From Tenacibaculum sp. (GTDB lineage Bacteria > Bacteroidota > Bacteroidia > Flavobacteriales > Flavobacteriaceae), in NCBI GenBank assembly GCA_022448525.1, contig JAKVCX010000004.1:62001-126000 (forward strand): a stretch of 64,000 bases of DNA. Reading direction: 5' to 3'. Of this stretch, positions 8,801 through 18,450 are shown piece after piece; positions within the stretch are counted from its first letter, which is position 1; every line of letters starts with the position of its first letter. The position numbers and the translations under genes are program-made. The notes under the pieces were generated by a model. That model did not search any database and was not told the origin of the DNA. It saw nothing but the letters and a program-made list of their open reading frames with translations.

Positions 8801-11305
8801 ATTGAAAATGGAACAGAAGTATTAGATTATTTCTGGGTAGATACAAAAGATAAACAGACTGATTTCTCTTTCCCTGTTTTAGATACTTATACTCCGAATG
8901 TTTTTGTAAACATTTCGTTGCTACAAAAGCATGCTCAAACAGAAAATGATTTACCAATTAGAATGTATGGTTCTATTCCAGTTTCTGTAAAAGATCCAAA
9001 AACAAAATTAGAGCCTCAAATTCAATTAGCTGATGAATTAAAACCTGAAAGTACAGCTACTTTTAGAGTGAAGGAAGTTAATTCTAAACCAATGACTTAT
9101 ACAGTTGCAATTGTGGATGAAGGATTGTTAGACTTAACTAGATTCAAAACTCCGAATCCTTGGTTTACATTTTTTGCAAAACAATCTTTAGGTGTTAGAA
9201 CTTGGGATATTTTTGATGATGTTATTGGTGCTTATGGAGGAAAAGTAAATCAGATTTTAAGTATTGGTGGAGATGAAGCTGAAGCTGGAAGCAAAAACAA
9301 GAAAGCGAATCGTTTCAAACCTATGGTGAAATTCTTAGGACCATTCAAATTAGGTTCAGGAGAAATAAAAACACATAGTGTGCAAATACCAAATTATGTA
9401 GGTTCTGTTAGAGCGATGGTAGTTGCTTCAGATGCAAATAACGAAGCCTATGGAAATGATGAAAAAACTGCTTTCGTAAGAAAACCAGTTATGGTTTTAG
9501 CTTCTTTACCAAGAAAAATTACCCCACAAGAAACGGTTACATTACCAGTTACAGTTTTCGCTATGAAAGAAAATGTGAAAAATGTAAAGGTTGAAGTAAA
9601 ACCGAATGAAGCTTATGATATAGTAGGAAATTCTACTCAAAATTTAACTTTCTCGCAGCCTGATGAAAAAATGGCGTACTTCACATTAAAGGTGAAAGAT
9701 TTTAAAGGAATTGGAAAGGTTAGAGTGGAAGCAAGTGCAGGTTCAGAAAAGGCATTTTATGAAGTGGAAATAGATGTCTTAAATCCAAATCCAATTACAA
9801 CGGAAGTTAAAGAATTAGTGTTAAAAGGAAACGAACAAAATACAATTGACTTTACCAGTTTTGGAACACAAGGAACCAATTCAGCTAGTATTGAGTTGTC
9901 AAGTTTACCTCCAATGAACTTTACAAATAGATTAGAGTATTTAATTCGTTATCCTCATGGATGTGTTGAGCAAACTACATCAAGCGCATTTCCGCAGTTA
10001 TATTTAAATGATTTATTTGATTTATCTGAGGAGAAACAGAAGTCAATGGATAGAAACGTAAAAGCAGCAATTCAACGATTATCTACTTTTCAAAAATCAA
10101 ATGGTGGATTATCATATTGGCCAGGAGGAAGAAGTGCCAATGATTGGGGAACATCATATGCAGGTCATTTCTTATTAGAAGCCGCAAAAAAAGGATTTAT
10201 TTTACCAATTGGGTTTAAAGCCAAATGGATTAATTATCAGAAAAATGCAGCTAGAAACTGGAGGCATAATTCTCAAAAGTACTATAGAAATGATTTAGCT
10301 CAGGCTTACAGATTATATACGTTAAGTTTAGCAAAGAGTCCAGATTTAGCTTCCATGAACAGATTAAGAGAAACCAAAGGAATTTCTAATCAATCTAAAA
10401 GAAGATTGGCAGCTGCATACGCAGTAATCGGAAAAACATCTATTGCGAAGTCTGTTTTAAGTACGTTATCTGAAGAACCTTACACTAAAAGATATTATTA
10501 TTACTATGGTTCAGAGGTAAGAAATAAAGCAATGTCTTTAGAAACATACATTTTAGTGGGAGATGAAGTTAAGTCAATTAAATTGGCTCAAGAAATTGCA
10601 AAAAGTTTATCTAGTTCAAGATGGATGAGCACGCAAACTACGTCTTACGGATTATTAGCAATGTCTCAATACGCATTGAAAAACGGTGGTCAAGATGGTG
10701 TAAATGCAGATTATACTTTCAACGGAAAGACAAATGGAGTCACTTCATCAAAATCTATGGTAATTCAAGATTTAGACGGAATGAAAAAAGAGAACTCTTT
10801 TAAGATTAATAATAAGTCGAATGGAGTTTTATATGTTAGAGTTTATAGCAAAGGAATTCTACCAGTTGGTCAGGAAAAAGTTGTAGAAAAGAACTTAGAA
10901 GTTTCTGTAAGCTATAAAGATAAAAGTGGTAGTCCTATTGATATTTCCAGCTTATCACAAGGAACAAATTTTGTTGCTCAAGTTATTATTCGTAACAGTA
11001 CAGACGAAAAAGTTGAAAATATCGCCTTGACTCAATACTTACCTTCTGGATGGGAGATTATAAATACAAGATTTACCGATTTTGGGAATAATACAGATTC
11101 AGATAGTGTAGATTATACGGATATTAGAGATGCAAGTATTAGCAATTACTTTACATTGAAAAAATACCAATCAAAAACTTTTAAAGTTTTAATGAATGCT
11201 TCGTATTTAGGTGATTACTATTTACCAGGTGTTCAAGGAGAAGCTATGTATGATAATGATTACCTAGCAAGAACTCAAGGTCAATGGATTAAAGTAACGA
11301 AATAA
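5804..11305 (+). CDS. Bacterial alpha-2-macroglobulin (MG/thioester) lipoprotein
   Basis: This is an 1833-residue envelope protein of the YfhM/alpha-2-macroglobulin type, thought to trap proteases that attack the periplasm. A lipobox (IISC, Cys18) is followed by repeated MG beta-domains, a MG2-like segment around GYIYGERGVWRPGDQLFLTF (about 606-625), a bait/MG region, the A2M domain around YTVAIVDEGLLDLT, and a thioester domain with HGCVEQTTSSAFP; the Cys is near residue 1387. The CxEQ motif is intact, so the thioester should be functional. An unusual tyrosine/aspartate run (about 465-478) occurs before a Cys-containing loop. A gene for penicillin-binding protein 1C, the usual partner, lies downstream after two intervening genes. 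Confidence 0.93.
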   Translation: MKKIIYSLLIVLLTIISCKKKEKVESDVNAFTNYISVYPDKSISVVPNLKFYLNKKVDVDKVLDDVISMSPEVKGKVFLEDNILSFIPETKLDSNKDYVLNLHLDKLYSDVEDGLKTFTVNLKTKELNFGVSVKSPSIYDKDWYYVEGTLNASDVIDGNKLVDILKANYDGQSKNVTFDSTDDFASTVNFKIDSLKRGDDDKSLLVTWNGASVNSDSKGERDVTITGKSNFKVLSFDVFDQGKKRIEIRFSDLLNESQNLKGLIQFVDSNTKVFTYNIKGNLVTVYPTSTRETKLDIEVFKGIKNTEGYTLKNNVVRTLYFTQLKPKVSFVKSGTILPNSSNLKINFKATNLKAVDVLIYKIYKNNVLQFLQNNNLNNNGNLRYVGRPTAKYTVNLGDKGLELSQPNAFAVDLAEIIEVENGAMYRVEISFPMEYSNYTCDGTENKSTIVFGKKEVNTKEYDVARSYYYDDYYYDDYNWREREDPCKKSYYRNTKISTNILASNIGAIIKKGNNDKTFVAVTNITTAKPISGAKVELINLQKQVITSGTSNSDGIVEFEKVKGAYFAAISNAKSTTYVKLNDGNALSMSKFDVSGSKLQKGIKGYIYGERGVWRPGDQLFLTFVLNDKANQLPEKHPIKFELVNPQGKIIDQHVAYKNTLNVYTYAPKTAQEAITGNWKVRVNVGAAKFHKNLKIETIKPNRLKIKFNTSDKVVKASEEIKGDVEVKWLHGAIARGLKYDIESKFTQTKTEFDNFGNYTFDDVTRSFSTATNVISSGNLNEEGKTTFSKKPELGTRVPGMVKATFITKVYENGGDFSTDVFSIKASPYTSYAGLNKAEEQDSKNYLFTDQDYTFNVASVNEEGKGIANNLEVKVYKLSWRWWWNSSRNGLSYYDGSTYHTPYTMKQVSTNASGKGTFNLKVDKNDWGRYLVKVKDKKSNHVTSSVVYFDWPSYYGKKRGSQDKTNATMLVFSSDKEEYNVNEKATIKFPSSEGGRALVTIENGTEVLDYFWVDTKDKQTDFSFPVLDTYTPNVFVNISLLQKHAQTENDLPIRMYGSIPVSVKDPKTKLEPQIQLADELKPESTATFRVKEVNSKPMTYTVAIVDEGLLDLTRFKTPNPWFTFFAKQSLGVRTWDIFDDVIGAYGGKVNQILSIGGDEAEAGSKNKKANRFKPMVKFLGPFKLGSGEIKTHSVQIPNYVGSVRAMVVASDANNEAYGNDEKTAFVRKPVMVLASLPRKITPQETVTLPVTVFAMKENVKNVKVEVKPNEAYDIVGNSTQNLTFSQPDEKMAYFTLKVKDFKGIGKVRVEASAGSEKAFYEVEIDVLNPNPITTEVKELVLKGNEQNTIDFTSFGTQGTNSASIELSSLPPMNFTNRLEYLIRYPHGCVEQTTSSAFPQLYLNDLFDLSEEKQKSMDRNVKAAIQRLSTFQKSNGGLSYWPGGRSANDWGTSYAGHFLLEAAKKGFILPIGFKAKWINYQKNAARNWRHNSQKYYRNDLAQAYRLYTLSLAKSPDLASMNRLRETKGISNQSKRRLAAAYAVIGKTSIAKSVLSTLSEEPYTKRYYYYYGSEVRNKAMSLETYILVGDEVKSIKLAQEIAKSLSSSRWMSTQTTSYGLLAMSQYALKNGGQDGVNADYTFNGKTNGVTSSKSMVIQDLDGMKKENSFKINNKSNGVLYVRVYSKGILPVGQEKVVEKNLEVSVSYKDKSGSPIDISSLSQGTNFVAQVIIRNSTDEKVENIALTQYLPSGWEIINTRFTDFGNNTDSDSVDYTDIRDASISNYFTLKKYQSKTFKVLMNASYLGDYYLPGVQGEAMYDNDYLARTQGQWIKVTK

Positions 11306-11330
11306 AATATACTTTATTAATTTGAAATGA

Positions 11331-11363
11331 AACGCTCAACGATTTAACGTTGAGCGTTTTTAT
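11331..11363 (+). terminator. Terminator after the alpha-2-macroglobulin gene
   Basis: Stem AACGCTCAACG/CGTTGAGCGTT (11331-11341 with 11348-11358), loop ATTTAA, then a T-rich tail. Confidence 0.85.
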
Positions 11364-11491
11364 TTTATTTACGTTCTAAATGTACTGTTCCATTACCGTT
11401 ATAGTTACACTTATAACCTTTACTTCATAAGTATGTTTCAAATTCTCGATATTTGAAAATAACGAGTTCAATCTAAATAAATTAACCAACC

Positions 11492-12628
11492 ATGAAATTC
11501 AATTATTTATTTTATTTATTACTAGCGGCGATTGTAGTTTCTTGTAATTATAACGTAACTAAAAAAGAAGAAAATAGTAAGACAAAACCATTAAGTTCTA
11601 TTAAGAAAGATTCAGTTACTTACAGTTTTGTGTTTTTAGGATGTAATAGAGTCGATAGGCACCAAGAATATGATTCTACAGCCACAAACGCCTCTACGGC
11701 AAATTTGTATGCCATGAAGAGAATTTGGAATGAAGTTTCAAATCTTGATAAAAAACCTGATATATTTTTCTTTTTAGGGGATATGGTTTTAGGTGAAAGT
11801 AATACTGTAAAATTGGATAGTCAATTGAAAGCTTGGGTTGAGTTGTATAACGATACAAGTTTTAGTGGTATAAGTACATCAGGAATCGAAACCGTGGCAG
11901 TTCCTGGAAATCACGAAATGTTATATTATCATGATTACGGAGTTCCAAATCATGATGAATGGCCTTTAAAAGGTGCAACTAAATTATGGATGCAGCATAT
12001 GAAAGAATTTATACCAAAAGATAGAGAAGTAGTAACAGGCAATGATAGTATCAATAACCAGATGACTTTCGCTTTTAGAAGAAAAAATATAGGTTTTATA
12101 TTAATGAATACCGATACCTATAACTCTCCAACGACTAAGAATCCTCATGGATTAGAAGGACAAATTCCAACGAATTGGATAATAAATAAAGTGGAAGCAT
12201 ATAAAAAGGATTCATCAATTGATCATATTTTTGTTCTTGGTCATAAACCATATTATATATATAATGCTGGCAAAATCACACCGGAAACTGGTCATGAAGG
12301 ATTACCAGAAGGACCAATTTTATGGCCAAAATTAAGAGAGAATGATGTGATTGCCATGTTATCAGCACATAAGCACGACTATCAAAGAATGCAACCTGGA
12401 GGAGATAAAACTTATCAGGTGATTGCAGGTAATGCGGGAAGTCCTGGAGAAGCCACTTTCTTTGGTTATACTAAAATAGATGTAATGAGTTCTGGAGAAA
12501 TACAATTAACGTCAATTGGTTTTGATAAAGGAGATCCATATTATACAGCCGCTCCAAATTCTCCTTCAACAATCAGAGATCAAACAATTTTGACGAAAAT
12601 AAAAAATTCGAATCCATATTTTAAATAA
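11492..12628 (+). CDS. Metallophosphoesterase lipoprotein
   Basis: The 378-residue protein has a lipobox (VVSC) and a calcineurin-like metallophosphoesterase domain. Metal-binding blocks are FLGCNRVD, FFFLGDMVLGE (GD motif), VAVPGNHE (GNHE), FVLGHKPYY and SAHKHDYQRM (GH/HxH-type motif), in the order expected for purple-acid-phosphatase-like enzymes. It probably removes phosphate from an external substrate that I cannot name. The 186-base gap before it contains only the previous gene's terminator and leader sequence. Confidence 0.9.
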   Translation: MKFNYLFYLLLAAIVVSCNYNVTKKEENSKTKPLSSIKKDSVTYSFVFLGCNRVDRHQEYDSTATNASTANLYAMKRIWNEVSNLDKKPDIFFFLGDMVLGESNTVKLDSQLKAWVELYNDTSFSGISTSGIETVAVPGNHEMLYYHDYGVPNHDEWPLKGATKLWMQHMKEFIPKDREVVTGNDSINNQMTFAFRRKNIGFILMNTDTYNSPTTKNPHGLEGQIPTNWIINKVEAYKKDSSIDHIFVLGHKPYYIYNAGKITPETGHEGLPEGPILWPKLRENDVIAMLSAHKHDYQRMQPGGDKTYQVIAGNAGSPGEATFFGYTKIDVMSSGEIQLTSIGFDKGDPYYTAAPNSPSTIRDQTILTKIKNSNPYFK

Positions 12629-12683
12629 TAAAACTCGAAAAAATCAAATATTATTTCTTTCCGATATTCAAAGAATAAAAAGC

Positions 12684-12716
12684 AAAAGGTCACCAATTTT
12701 GGCGACCTTTTTTCTT
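12684..12716. terminator. Bidirectional terminator between convergent genes
   Basis: Stem AAAGGTCxCC/GGxGACCTTT around AATTTT, with A-rich and T-rich flanks on the two sides. It serves the metallophosphoesterase gene (+) and the T9SS protein gene (-). Confidence 0.75.
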
Positions 12717-12734
12717 GATTTTAAATTCTAATTC

Positions 12735-15700
12735 TTAGTTTTTTACAAAACGTTTTGTAACAGCCTTTCCATTTGAAATAAACTTAACAAAATAGTTTCC
12801 TGTAGCAAACTGTGAAACATCAATTGATGATTTGTTTTTTACTTTATCTTTCGAACTATAAACGATTTTACCTGTAATAGAATAAATCGTCATTTGTTCA
12901 AATTCTCCATTTAAGATTTCCACATTTAATGTGTTTCTTGCTGGATTTGGGTAAAGTTTGATTTTATTTAAAGATTCTTGAGTAAAATTAATTAGTTCAT
13001 CACCAGGAGTTGGAGTATCGGTATCTTTTACTGAACTACTTACGTTATCACCACTAATAGTGATTTGATCAAAGTAAACTCGATCTGCATTTCCACTAGC
13101 ATCGCAACGGAAACGGAACCTATTGTTCGCATTAAAATTATAATCAGCACTATTTAATGTAATTACATCTGTAAAGAATTCTTCATTGTTATAATCTACA
13201 CCAACTACGTATTGACCAATTACTTCGTAAGAAGTTCCATTAAAGAATTCTACCAAAAAGTTTTCACCTGACTCAAAACTGTTAATGAATGCGAAAAATT
13301 CAAAGGTTATTTCGTTATTTCCTGATAAATCTAATGCAGGAGAAACCGTATTCGAAGTACTTGTATCATCACGTAATCTCATAGAAAAACTTCCATCGTA
13401 TGATCTTGAGGCGCTGTTTATTCGAGCACAATCACTTCCTGGATCACTCCAACCTTCGCGGTCAGTTTCAAAGCTGTAACCTGCAATGACTCCAGGATTT
13501 CCTCCGCCGCCATTTCCTCCAGTTTCTAAGTTAATAGTATAATCTTCAACTTCTCCGTAAGTAAAGTTTTCACAAGAAGTAGGGATTCCATTGTATTTCA
13601 TAGAAACTCTCATTCGAACTGATGTTTGCGAAGTTCCCGAAGGTACAGTAAACGATCCGCTATTCGGCGTGTCCGTTGAAGGAGCTTTAGACCAAACTAA
13701 TTCTCCACTGTCTGTAAAGTCACCATTATTGTTATAGTCAATCCAAACTGCATAACCTTCTTGGTAAACAGTTCCTGTCCAAGTTGGTGTTACTGTAATT
13801 GTGTATTGTTGACCTTCATTCAAATTAGTAGCAATACTTGTAAAATCTGAATAAAACTGAGCGCCAGAACTATTATTAATTGTATTTAAACTTACATTAC
13901 TAATAAATTCGTCATTTACGTTGTTACTAGCAGAAGCACAGTAAGTAACTTGACCTGCAATTGTGGTAAAAGTAGTATTTACATTTCCTGATACATTTCC
14001 GGCAGCATCTTGTGCGACTACAGAGGCAGTATATTGCGTTGTTGGAGATAATCCAGTAATAGTAAATGAAGTTGTAGTTGAGGTTCCAACTTGATTTCCA
14101 TCAATTGAAATTAAATATCTTGCAATGCCAACATTATCTGTTGAAGCATTCCAATTTAATGTAGCACTTGTTCCAGTAATGTTAGAAACAGTTAAGTTAG
14201 AAGGATTAGTTGGAACTTCGGTATCAGGTGGTCCGGCTGGTTGCATTTCAAAAGTTCCAATTACACCTTTTCTTCCGTTATTCATATATTCCGTAATGTA
14301 CCAGAATGTACTATTGTTAGAAGGATCAACATCAATTTTACTATAATCTCCATAACGAGTTCCTGGGATATTTTGATTTCCATTAGCGATTAATCCTTCA
14401 ATTGCAGTCATTGCTCCTAAAGGATCTCCTGCGGATCTTCCAGTAAAGTATGAACTTACACGAGTTGTATTCGAACTTGCAGAACTTGACAAAGAAGTAT
14501 ATCCCATTCCGATATTTCCACTTGCATCCATTGCTAAACTAGCGTTCCAAGCGTGTCTCGAATCAGGAGCGTTATAGGTTCCTTCTTGATATAACGACCA
14601 TGGCTGATTGTCGCCACTTTGACGGAATTCCATCCATCTAATTCCTGCTAATTTTCCTGAAGAAGCATCTGTATCAACAACAAAATTGAATACAGCTGAA
14701 TTATGAGTGGCAAATTTTCTAAACTGAGCTTGATTCATAATTGTAGCTTGTAAAGCATCAATAGTTGCTCCACCATTAGGTTGAGGTAAGTTAGAAAAAC
14801 TTCCACCATCAAATACACCTATAAATGGGGTTACATTAATTTCTTGAGGAGTTGAAACTGTCGAACTCGATGTATTACTCCAGTTTACATCAATTGTCCA
14901 AACTTTAACATGATCTACAGAAACTCCAGACCAAGCATTATCTTGCATGTAAACAACGGTTGCTCCACCAGCTGCTGGTAAATTGTTATCTGTAACGTTT
15001 AATACTTGCGGACTATAAAATCCACTTGTAGCAATATTAGGTAAATCAAAACCTAATATTCCCGCATTTGAATCTCCAGCTAGCATAGCACTTCTTTCTA
15101 GAGCCCAAACTCGGTTAGAACCAGTGGTATTATCCGTAATGTAATAACCATCGCTCCAAATTGATAATTTTTGATAATCTCGAATTTGAGATATATTATA
15201 AATGTACCATCCTGAAGTTAATGGGTTTGAACCGTCGGAAACGGCAATTTGTGCACCCGCACCTGCACCATTTAAAAATGATAATACCCATCTATCAGCA
15301 GTGTTATCATATGAAACAGTTAAGTCACAACAACCACCAGATGGGAAAATTGCTGGATTAGGAGCAGTTTCTCCCAATAATTCATTTCCTTGTTTATCAT
15401 AAATCATGAAACCAGTATTAAATACAACCATTACATGATTTGGTCCAACAGCTAATGAAGGATCTGTTGGTTGAGAGTTTGAAGAGTAAGTGTCAAATAC
15501 TAAACCAGCATTTTTCATCTTCACACTTTGTTCTTGTGGATGTCTATTTCTTTTAAAATAGTCATCTTGATTTTGGGGGTCTTTACCAGGAACAATAACA
15601 TTGCCCATGGATCTTTTGTCTTTAGCTTCTTTTTTTACATTTTTAAACGGTACTAAATCACCAGGTCTAGAAGAGAGTGGAGCAACATACTCAACTGATG

Positions 15701-15794
15701 GAATTCTTCCTCGATAAAATGGTTTGTACTTGGTTTCTTGTGCTATCGCCACGATAGTCATCAAGAAGAAAACAATTGATAATTGTTTTTTCAT
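12735..15794 (-). CDS. T9SS-secreted protein with Fn3, GEVED and C-terminal sorting domains
   Basis: This is a 1019-residue exported protein. A signal peptide ends near AIAQ (residue 19). Residues about 80-520 form a beta-propeller-like region of unknown function with motifs such as DPSLAVGPNHVMVVFNTGF and YGDYSKIDVDPSN. A fibronectin type III domain follows (about 533-618, PTNPSNLTVSNITGTSATLNW), then a GEVED domain with YGEVEDYTINL, a jelly-roll/MAM-like domain (about 770-910), and a type A T9SS sorting domain (KLYPNPARNTLNVEI through KRFVKN). The sorting domain means export through the type IX system and probable attachment at the cell surface or release. Confidence 0.92.
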   Translation of the reverse strand: MKKQLSIVFFLMTIVAIAQETKYKPFYRGRIPSVEYVAPLSSRPGDLVPFKNVKKEAKDKRSMGNVIVPGKDPQNQDDYFKRNRHPQEQSVKMKNAGLVFDTYSSNSQPTDPSLAVGPNHVMVVFNTGFMIYDKQGNELLGETAPNPAIFPSGGCCDLTVSYDNTADRWVLSFLNGAGAGAQIAVSDGSNPLTSGWYIYNISQIRDYQKLSIWSDGYYITDNTTGSNRVWALERSAMLAGDSNAGILGFDLPNIATSGFYSPQVLNVTDNNLPAAGGATVVYMQDNAWSGVSVDHVKVWTIDVNWSNTSSSTVSTPQEINVTPFIGVFDGGSFSNLPQPNGGATIDALQATIMNQAQFRKFATHNSAVFNFVVDTDASSGKLAGIRWMEFRQSGDNQPWSLYQEGTYNAPDSRHAWNASLAMDASGNIGMGYTSLSSSASSNTTRVSSYFTGRSAGDPLGAMTAIEGLIANGNQNIPGTRYGDYSKIDVDPSNNSTFWYITEYMNNGRKGVIGTFEMQPAGPPDTEVPTNPSNLTVSNITGTSATLNWNASTDNVGIARYLISIDGNQVGTSTTTSFTITGLSPTTQYTASVVAQDAAGNVSGNVNTTFTTIAGQVTYCASASNNVNDEFISNVSLNTINNSSGAQFYSDFTSIATNLNEGQQYTITVTPTWTGTVYQEGYAVWIDYNNNGDFTDSGELVWSKAPSTDTPNSGSFTVPSGTSQTSVRMRVSMKYNGIPTSCENFTYGEVEDYTINLETGGNGGGGNPGVIAGYSFETDREGWSDPGSDCARINSASRSYDGSFSMRLRDDTSTSNTVSPALDLSGNNEITFEFFAFINSFESGENFLVEFFNGTSYEVIGQYVVGVDYNNEEFFTDVITLNSADYNFNANNRFRFRCDASGNADRVYFDQITISGDNVSSSVKDTDTPTPGDELINFTQESLNKIKLYPNPARNTLNVEILNGEFEQMTIYSITGKIVYSSKDKVKNKSSIDVSQFATGNYFVKFISNGKAVTKRFVKN

Positions 15795-15808
15795 AATGTT
15801 AGGGTTTT

Positions 15809-15820
15809 GGTTAATTAACC
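15809..15820. promoter_or_regulatory. 12-bp palindrome upstream of the T9SS protein gene
   Basis: GGTTAATTAACC is a perfect palindrome 15 bases upstream of the ATG on the minus strand, within the 241-base divergent region to pbpC. It may be an operator or chance in AT-rich DNA. Otherwise I see no clear promoter or gene in 15795-16035. Confidence 0.25.
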
Positions 15821-16035
15821 TAAAACTAACTAAAAAGAATATAACATATTGATAATTAATTGTTTAATTTTTTGTGTTTCATTTTGATTTTATAACAAGT
15901 TGAGTTTAATTCAACACAGTTGCATTTAAGGTTTGTTTCTTGTCTTTACAAATGTTATGAGAATTGGAACTTGATGGTTGGTAGTTTTTTAAATTGTTAG
16001 TAGCTTTATTCAAAATTTATGATAGAAGAAAATTG

Positions 16036-18384
16036 ATGAATAGAATTAGAGATTATATACTTAAACGCTGGAAAAGATTTTCAATTTTTTTACTATTACT
16101 TATAATTTATTTCTTTTCTCTACCCAATAGATTATTTAACGATCCAACATCTACGGTACTACTTTCAAAGAATAATGAACTGTTAGGAGCTACCATTGCT
16201 AAAGATGGTCAATGGCGTTTTCCCGAATTAGATTCTGTTCCAGATAAATTTAAACATTGCGTGTTACAATTTGAAGATGCACACTTTTATAATCATTTTG
16301 GATTTAATCCAGTCTCAATTGTGAAAGCTTTTTTTGAAAATAGAAAGGCTAAAAGGATTGTTAGAGGAGGAAGTACCATTACGCAACAAGTAATTAGATT
16401 GTCAAGAAAAAATCAGAAGAGAACCTATTTTGAAAAACTAAAAGAGCTGATTTTATCAACTCGTTTGGAGTTTAAATATTCTAAAGACAAAATATTAAAG
16501 CTGTATAGTTCTCATGCACCTTTTGGAGGAAACGTTGTTGGATTGGAAATGGCAGCTTGGCGTTATTACGGATTACGTCCGGAACAATTATCATGGGCGG
16601 AAAGTGCAACTTTAGCTGTTTTACCCAATGCTCCTTCTTTAATTTATCCTGGAAAAAATCAGGTTCGTTTGCTAAATAAACGAAACAGATTACTTAAGAA
16701 ATTATACACAAAAGAAATTATTGATAGTTTAACTTATGTGCTATCTATTGAAGAAGAATTGCCGCAGAAACCTTTTCCTCTTCCTACAAATGCTAGTCAT
16801 TTTCTACAAGAAGTAAAGAAAAATCATGAAGGAAAAAAAGTGATAAGCACGGTAGATGATTTTATTCAATCTCAAGTAGACAATTTAGCTAACCAGCATT
16901 ATCGATTAATGAAGCAGAATGAAGTTCATAATTTAGCTGTTTTAGTTTTAGATGTAGAAACTAGAAAAGTTGTTGCATACATCGGAAATTCACCAACAGA
17001 TACAAAGCACCAAAAAGATGTAAATAATGTTATTTCACCAAGAAGCACAGGGAGTACATTAAAACCGTTCTTATACGCACACATGTTACAGTCAGGTGAT
17101 TTATTACCCACTCAGTTAGTAGAAGATATTCCAACAGATATAGCAGGTTATATTCCTAAGAATTTTGATTTGAGATATGACGGAGCGGTACCAGCAAACG
17201 AAGCTTTAACAAGGTCTTTGAACATTCCGGCTGTAAGAATGTTACGTAAGTACGGACTTCAAAAGTTTATTGAGGATTTAAAGGATTATAAAATAAGACA
17301 CATTGATAAGTCTGCCGATTACTATGGATTGTCTGTTGTTTTAGGTGGAGGAGAGGCCAGTTTATGGGATTTATGCAAAGTTTTTGCTGGATACGCTGGA
17401 ACAGTTAATCATTATGAAGACTTAAAGCACAATTATTATTCAAGTGAATTTCAAGAACCAAGTTATTTGTTAAGTGAAAAGATCGATTTTGGTAAGGTTG
17501 TTTCTGAATCACAACAAATTGATGCTGGTTCGGCTTACTTAACATTAAATACGTTAACTGAAGTTAATAGGCCTGTATCGGATCAAGCTTGGAAATATTA
17601 TGATTCATCACAAAAAATAGCTTGGAAAACAGGAACCAGTTTTGGTAATAAAGATGCTTGGGCCATTGGTACAACATCAAAATATGTAGTAGGAGTTTGG
17701 GTAGGAAATTCAGATGGAGAAGGGAGACCAGATGTTACAGGTGTTGGTAGTGCTGCACCATTAATGTTTAAAGTCTTTGATATTTTACCTAGAGCCAAAT
17801 GGTTCTTAGAACCCTTTGAAGATTTGGTAGAAGAGAATGTATGTGCTAAAAGTGGATATTTAGCTTTACCCAGTTGCGAGAAAGTTCTTAAAAGAGTATC
17901 TAAGAATGGGGTAAGGGCAAAATCCTGTCCTTATCATTATGAAGTAAAGTTAGATGCTACAGAAAGTTATCGAGTCAATTCAAATTGTTATCCGACCAGT
18001 CAGATGAAGACAAAGAATTGGTTTACGTTACCACCATTAGTCGCTTATTTTTACAAGCAAAAGAATCCAGATTATAGAAAGTTACCAGATTATTTATCAG
18101 GTTGTAATGAAGCAGATAAAAAAGTGATTGATTTTATCTTTCCCGTGAAGTATAAAACGAAACTTTCACTTACAAAAGGAAATGATGGAGAATTGAATCC
18201 GGTAATATTAAAGTTAACACATACAAATCCTAACGCAAAGATTTATTGGTATTTAGATAATGAATTTATCAAAGAAACAACTGATTATCACGAATTACCA
18301 GTAAAACCAAGTATTGGAGAGCACACAATTACCGTTATCGATGATAGAGGTAATGAGTTTAAAAGAATGTTAATTATTCAATAA
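16036..18384 (+). CDS. pbpC: Penicillin-binding protein 1C
   Basis: This inner-membrane bifunctional peptidoglycan synthase has 782 residues from the preferred start. An N-terminal membrane anchor (ILKRWKRFSIFLLLLIIYFF) is followed by a GT51 glycosyltransferase domain (EDAHFYNHFGFNP, GGSTITQQ, HAPFGGNVVG), a transpeptidase domain with STLKP (SxxK Ser), SLN and KTGTSFGNKDAW, and the C-terminal BiPBP_C beta domain typical of PbpC. A TTG at 15994 would extend it, but MNRIRDY at 16036 gives the normal short cytoplasmic tail. PbpC commonly pairs with a bacterial alpha-2-macroglobulin, whose gene is about 4.7 kb upstream here. Confidence 0.93.
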   Translation: MNRIRDYILKRWKRFSIFLLLLIIYFFSLPNRLFNDPTSTVLLSKNNELLGATIAKDGQWRFPELDSVPDKFKHCVLQFEDAHFYNHFGFNPVSIVKAFFENRKAKRIVRGGSTITQQVIRLSRKNQKRTYFEKLKELILSTRLEFKYSKDKILKLYSSHAPFGGNVVGLEMAAWRYYGLRPEQLSWAESATLAVLPNAPSLIYPGKNQVRLLNKRNRLLKKLYTKEIIDSLTYVLSIEEELPQKPFPLPTNASHFLQEVKKNHEGKKVISTVDDFIQSQVDNLANQHYRLMKQNEVHNLAVLVLDVETRKVVAYIGNSPTDTKHQKDVNNVISPRSTGSTLKPFLYAHMLQSGDLLPTQLVEDIPTDIAGYIPKNFDLRYDGAVPANEALTRSLNIPAVRMLRKYGLQKFIEDLKDYKIRHIDKSADYYGLSVVLGGGEASLWDLCKVFAGYAGTVNHYEDLKHNYYSSEFQEPSYLLSEKIDFGKVVSESQQIDAGSAYLTLNTLTEVNRPVSDQAWKYYDSSQKIAWKTGTSFGNKDAWAIGTTSKYVVGVWVGNSDGEGRPDVTGVGSAAPLMFKVFDILPRAKWFLEPFEDLVEENVCAKSGYLALPSCEKVLKRVSKNGVRAKSCPYHYEVKLDATESYRVNSNCYPTSQMKTKNWFTLPPLVAYFYKQKNPDYRKLPDYLSGCNEADKKVIDFIFPVKYKTKLSLTKGNDGELNPVILKLTHTNPNAKIYWYLDNEFIKETTDYHELPVKPSIGEHTITVIDDRGNEFKRMLIIQ

Positions 18385-18386
18385 AC

Positions 18387-18430
18387 AGAGCTATTATTTA
18401 ATTTTTATTTAGAATAAAAGCTCTACTTTT
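18387..18430 (+). terminator. Imperfect hairpin after pbpC
   Basis: Arms AGAGCT/AGCTCT with further inner pairing TTATT/AATAA and one bulged base on each side, followed by a short ACTTTT tail. It is a weak terminator candidate. Confidence 0.4.
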
Positions 18431-18450
18431 ACAGTTATTAATTTCAGAAA

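Noticed and set aside
15899..15915. GTTGA-N7-TCAAC dyad between the T9SS gene and pbpC
   Set aside because: The arms are only five bases, it lies far from any promoter box, and such dyads are common by chance.
15994..16035. TTG start for pbpC
   Set aside because: It adds 14 residues not expected before the membrane anchor; ATG 16036 fits the family.
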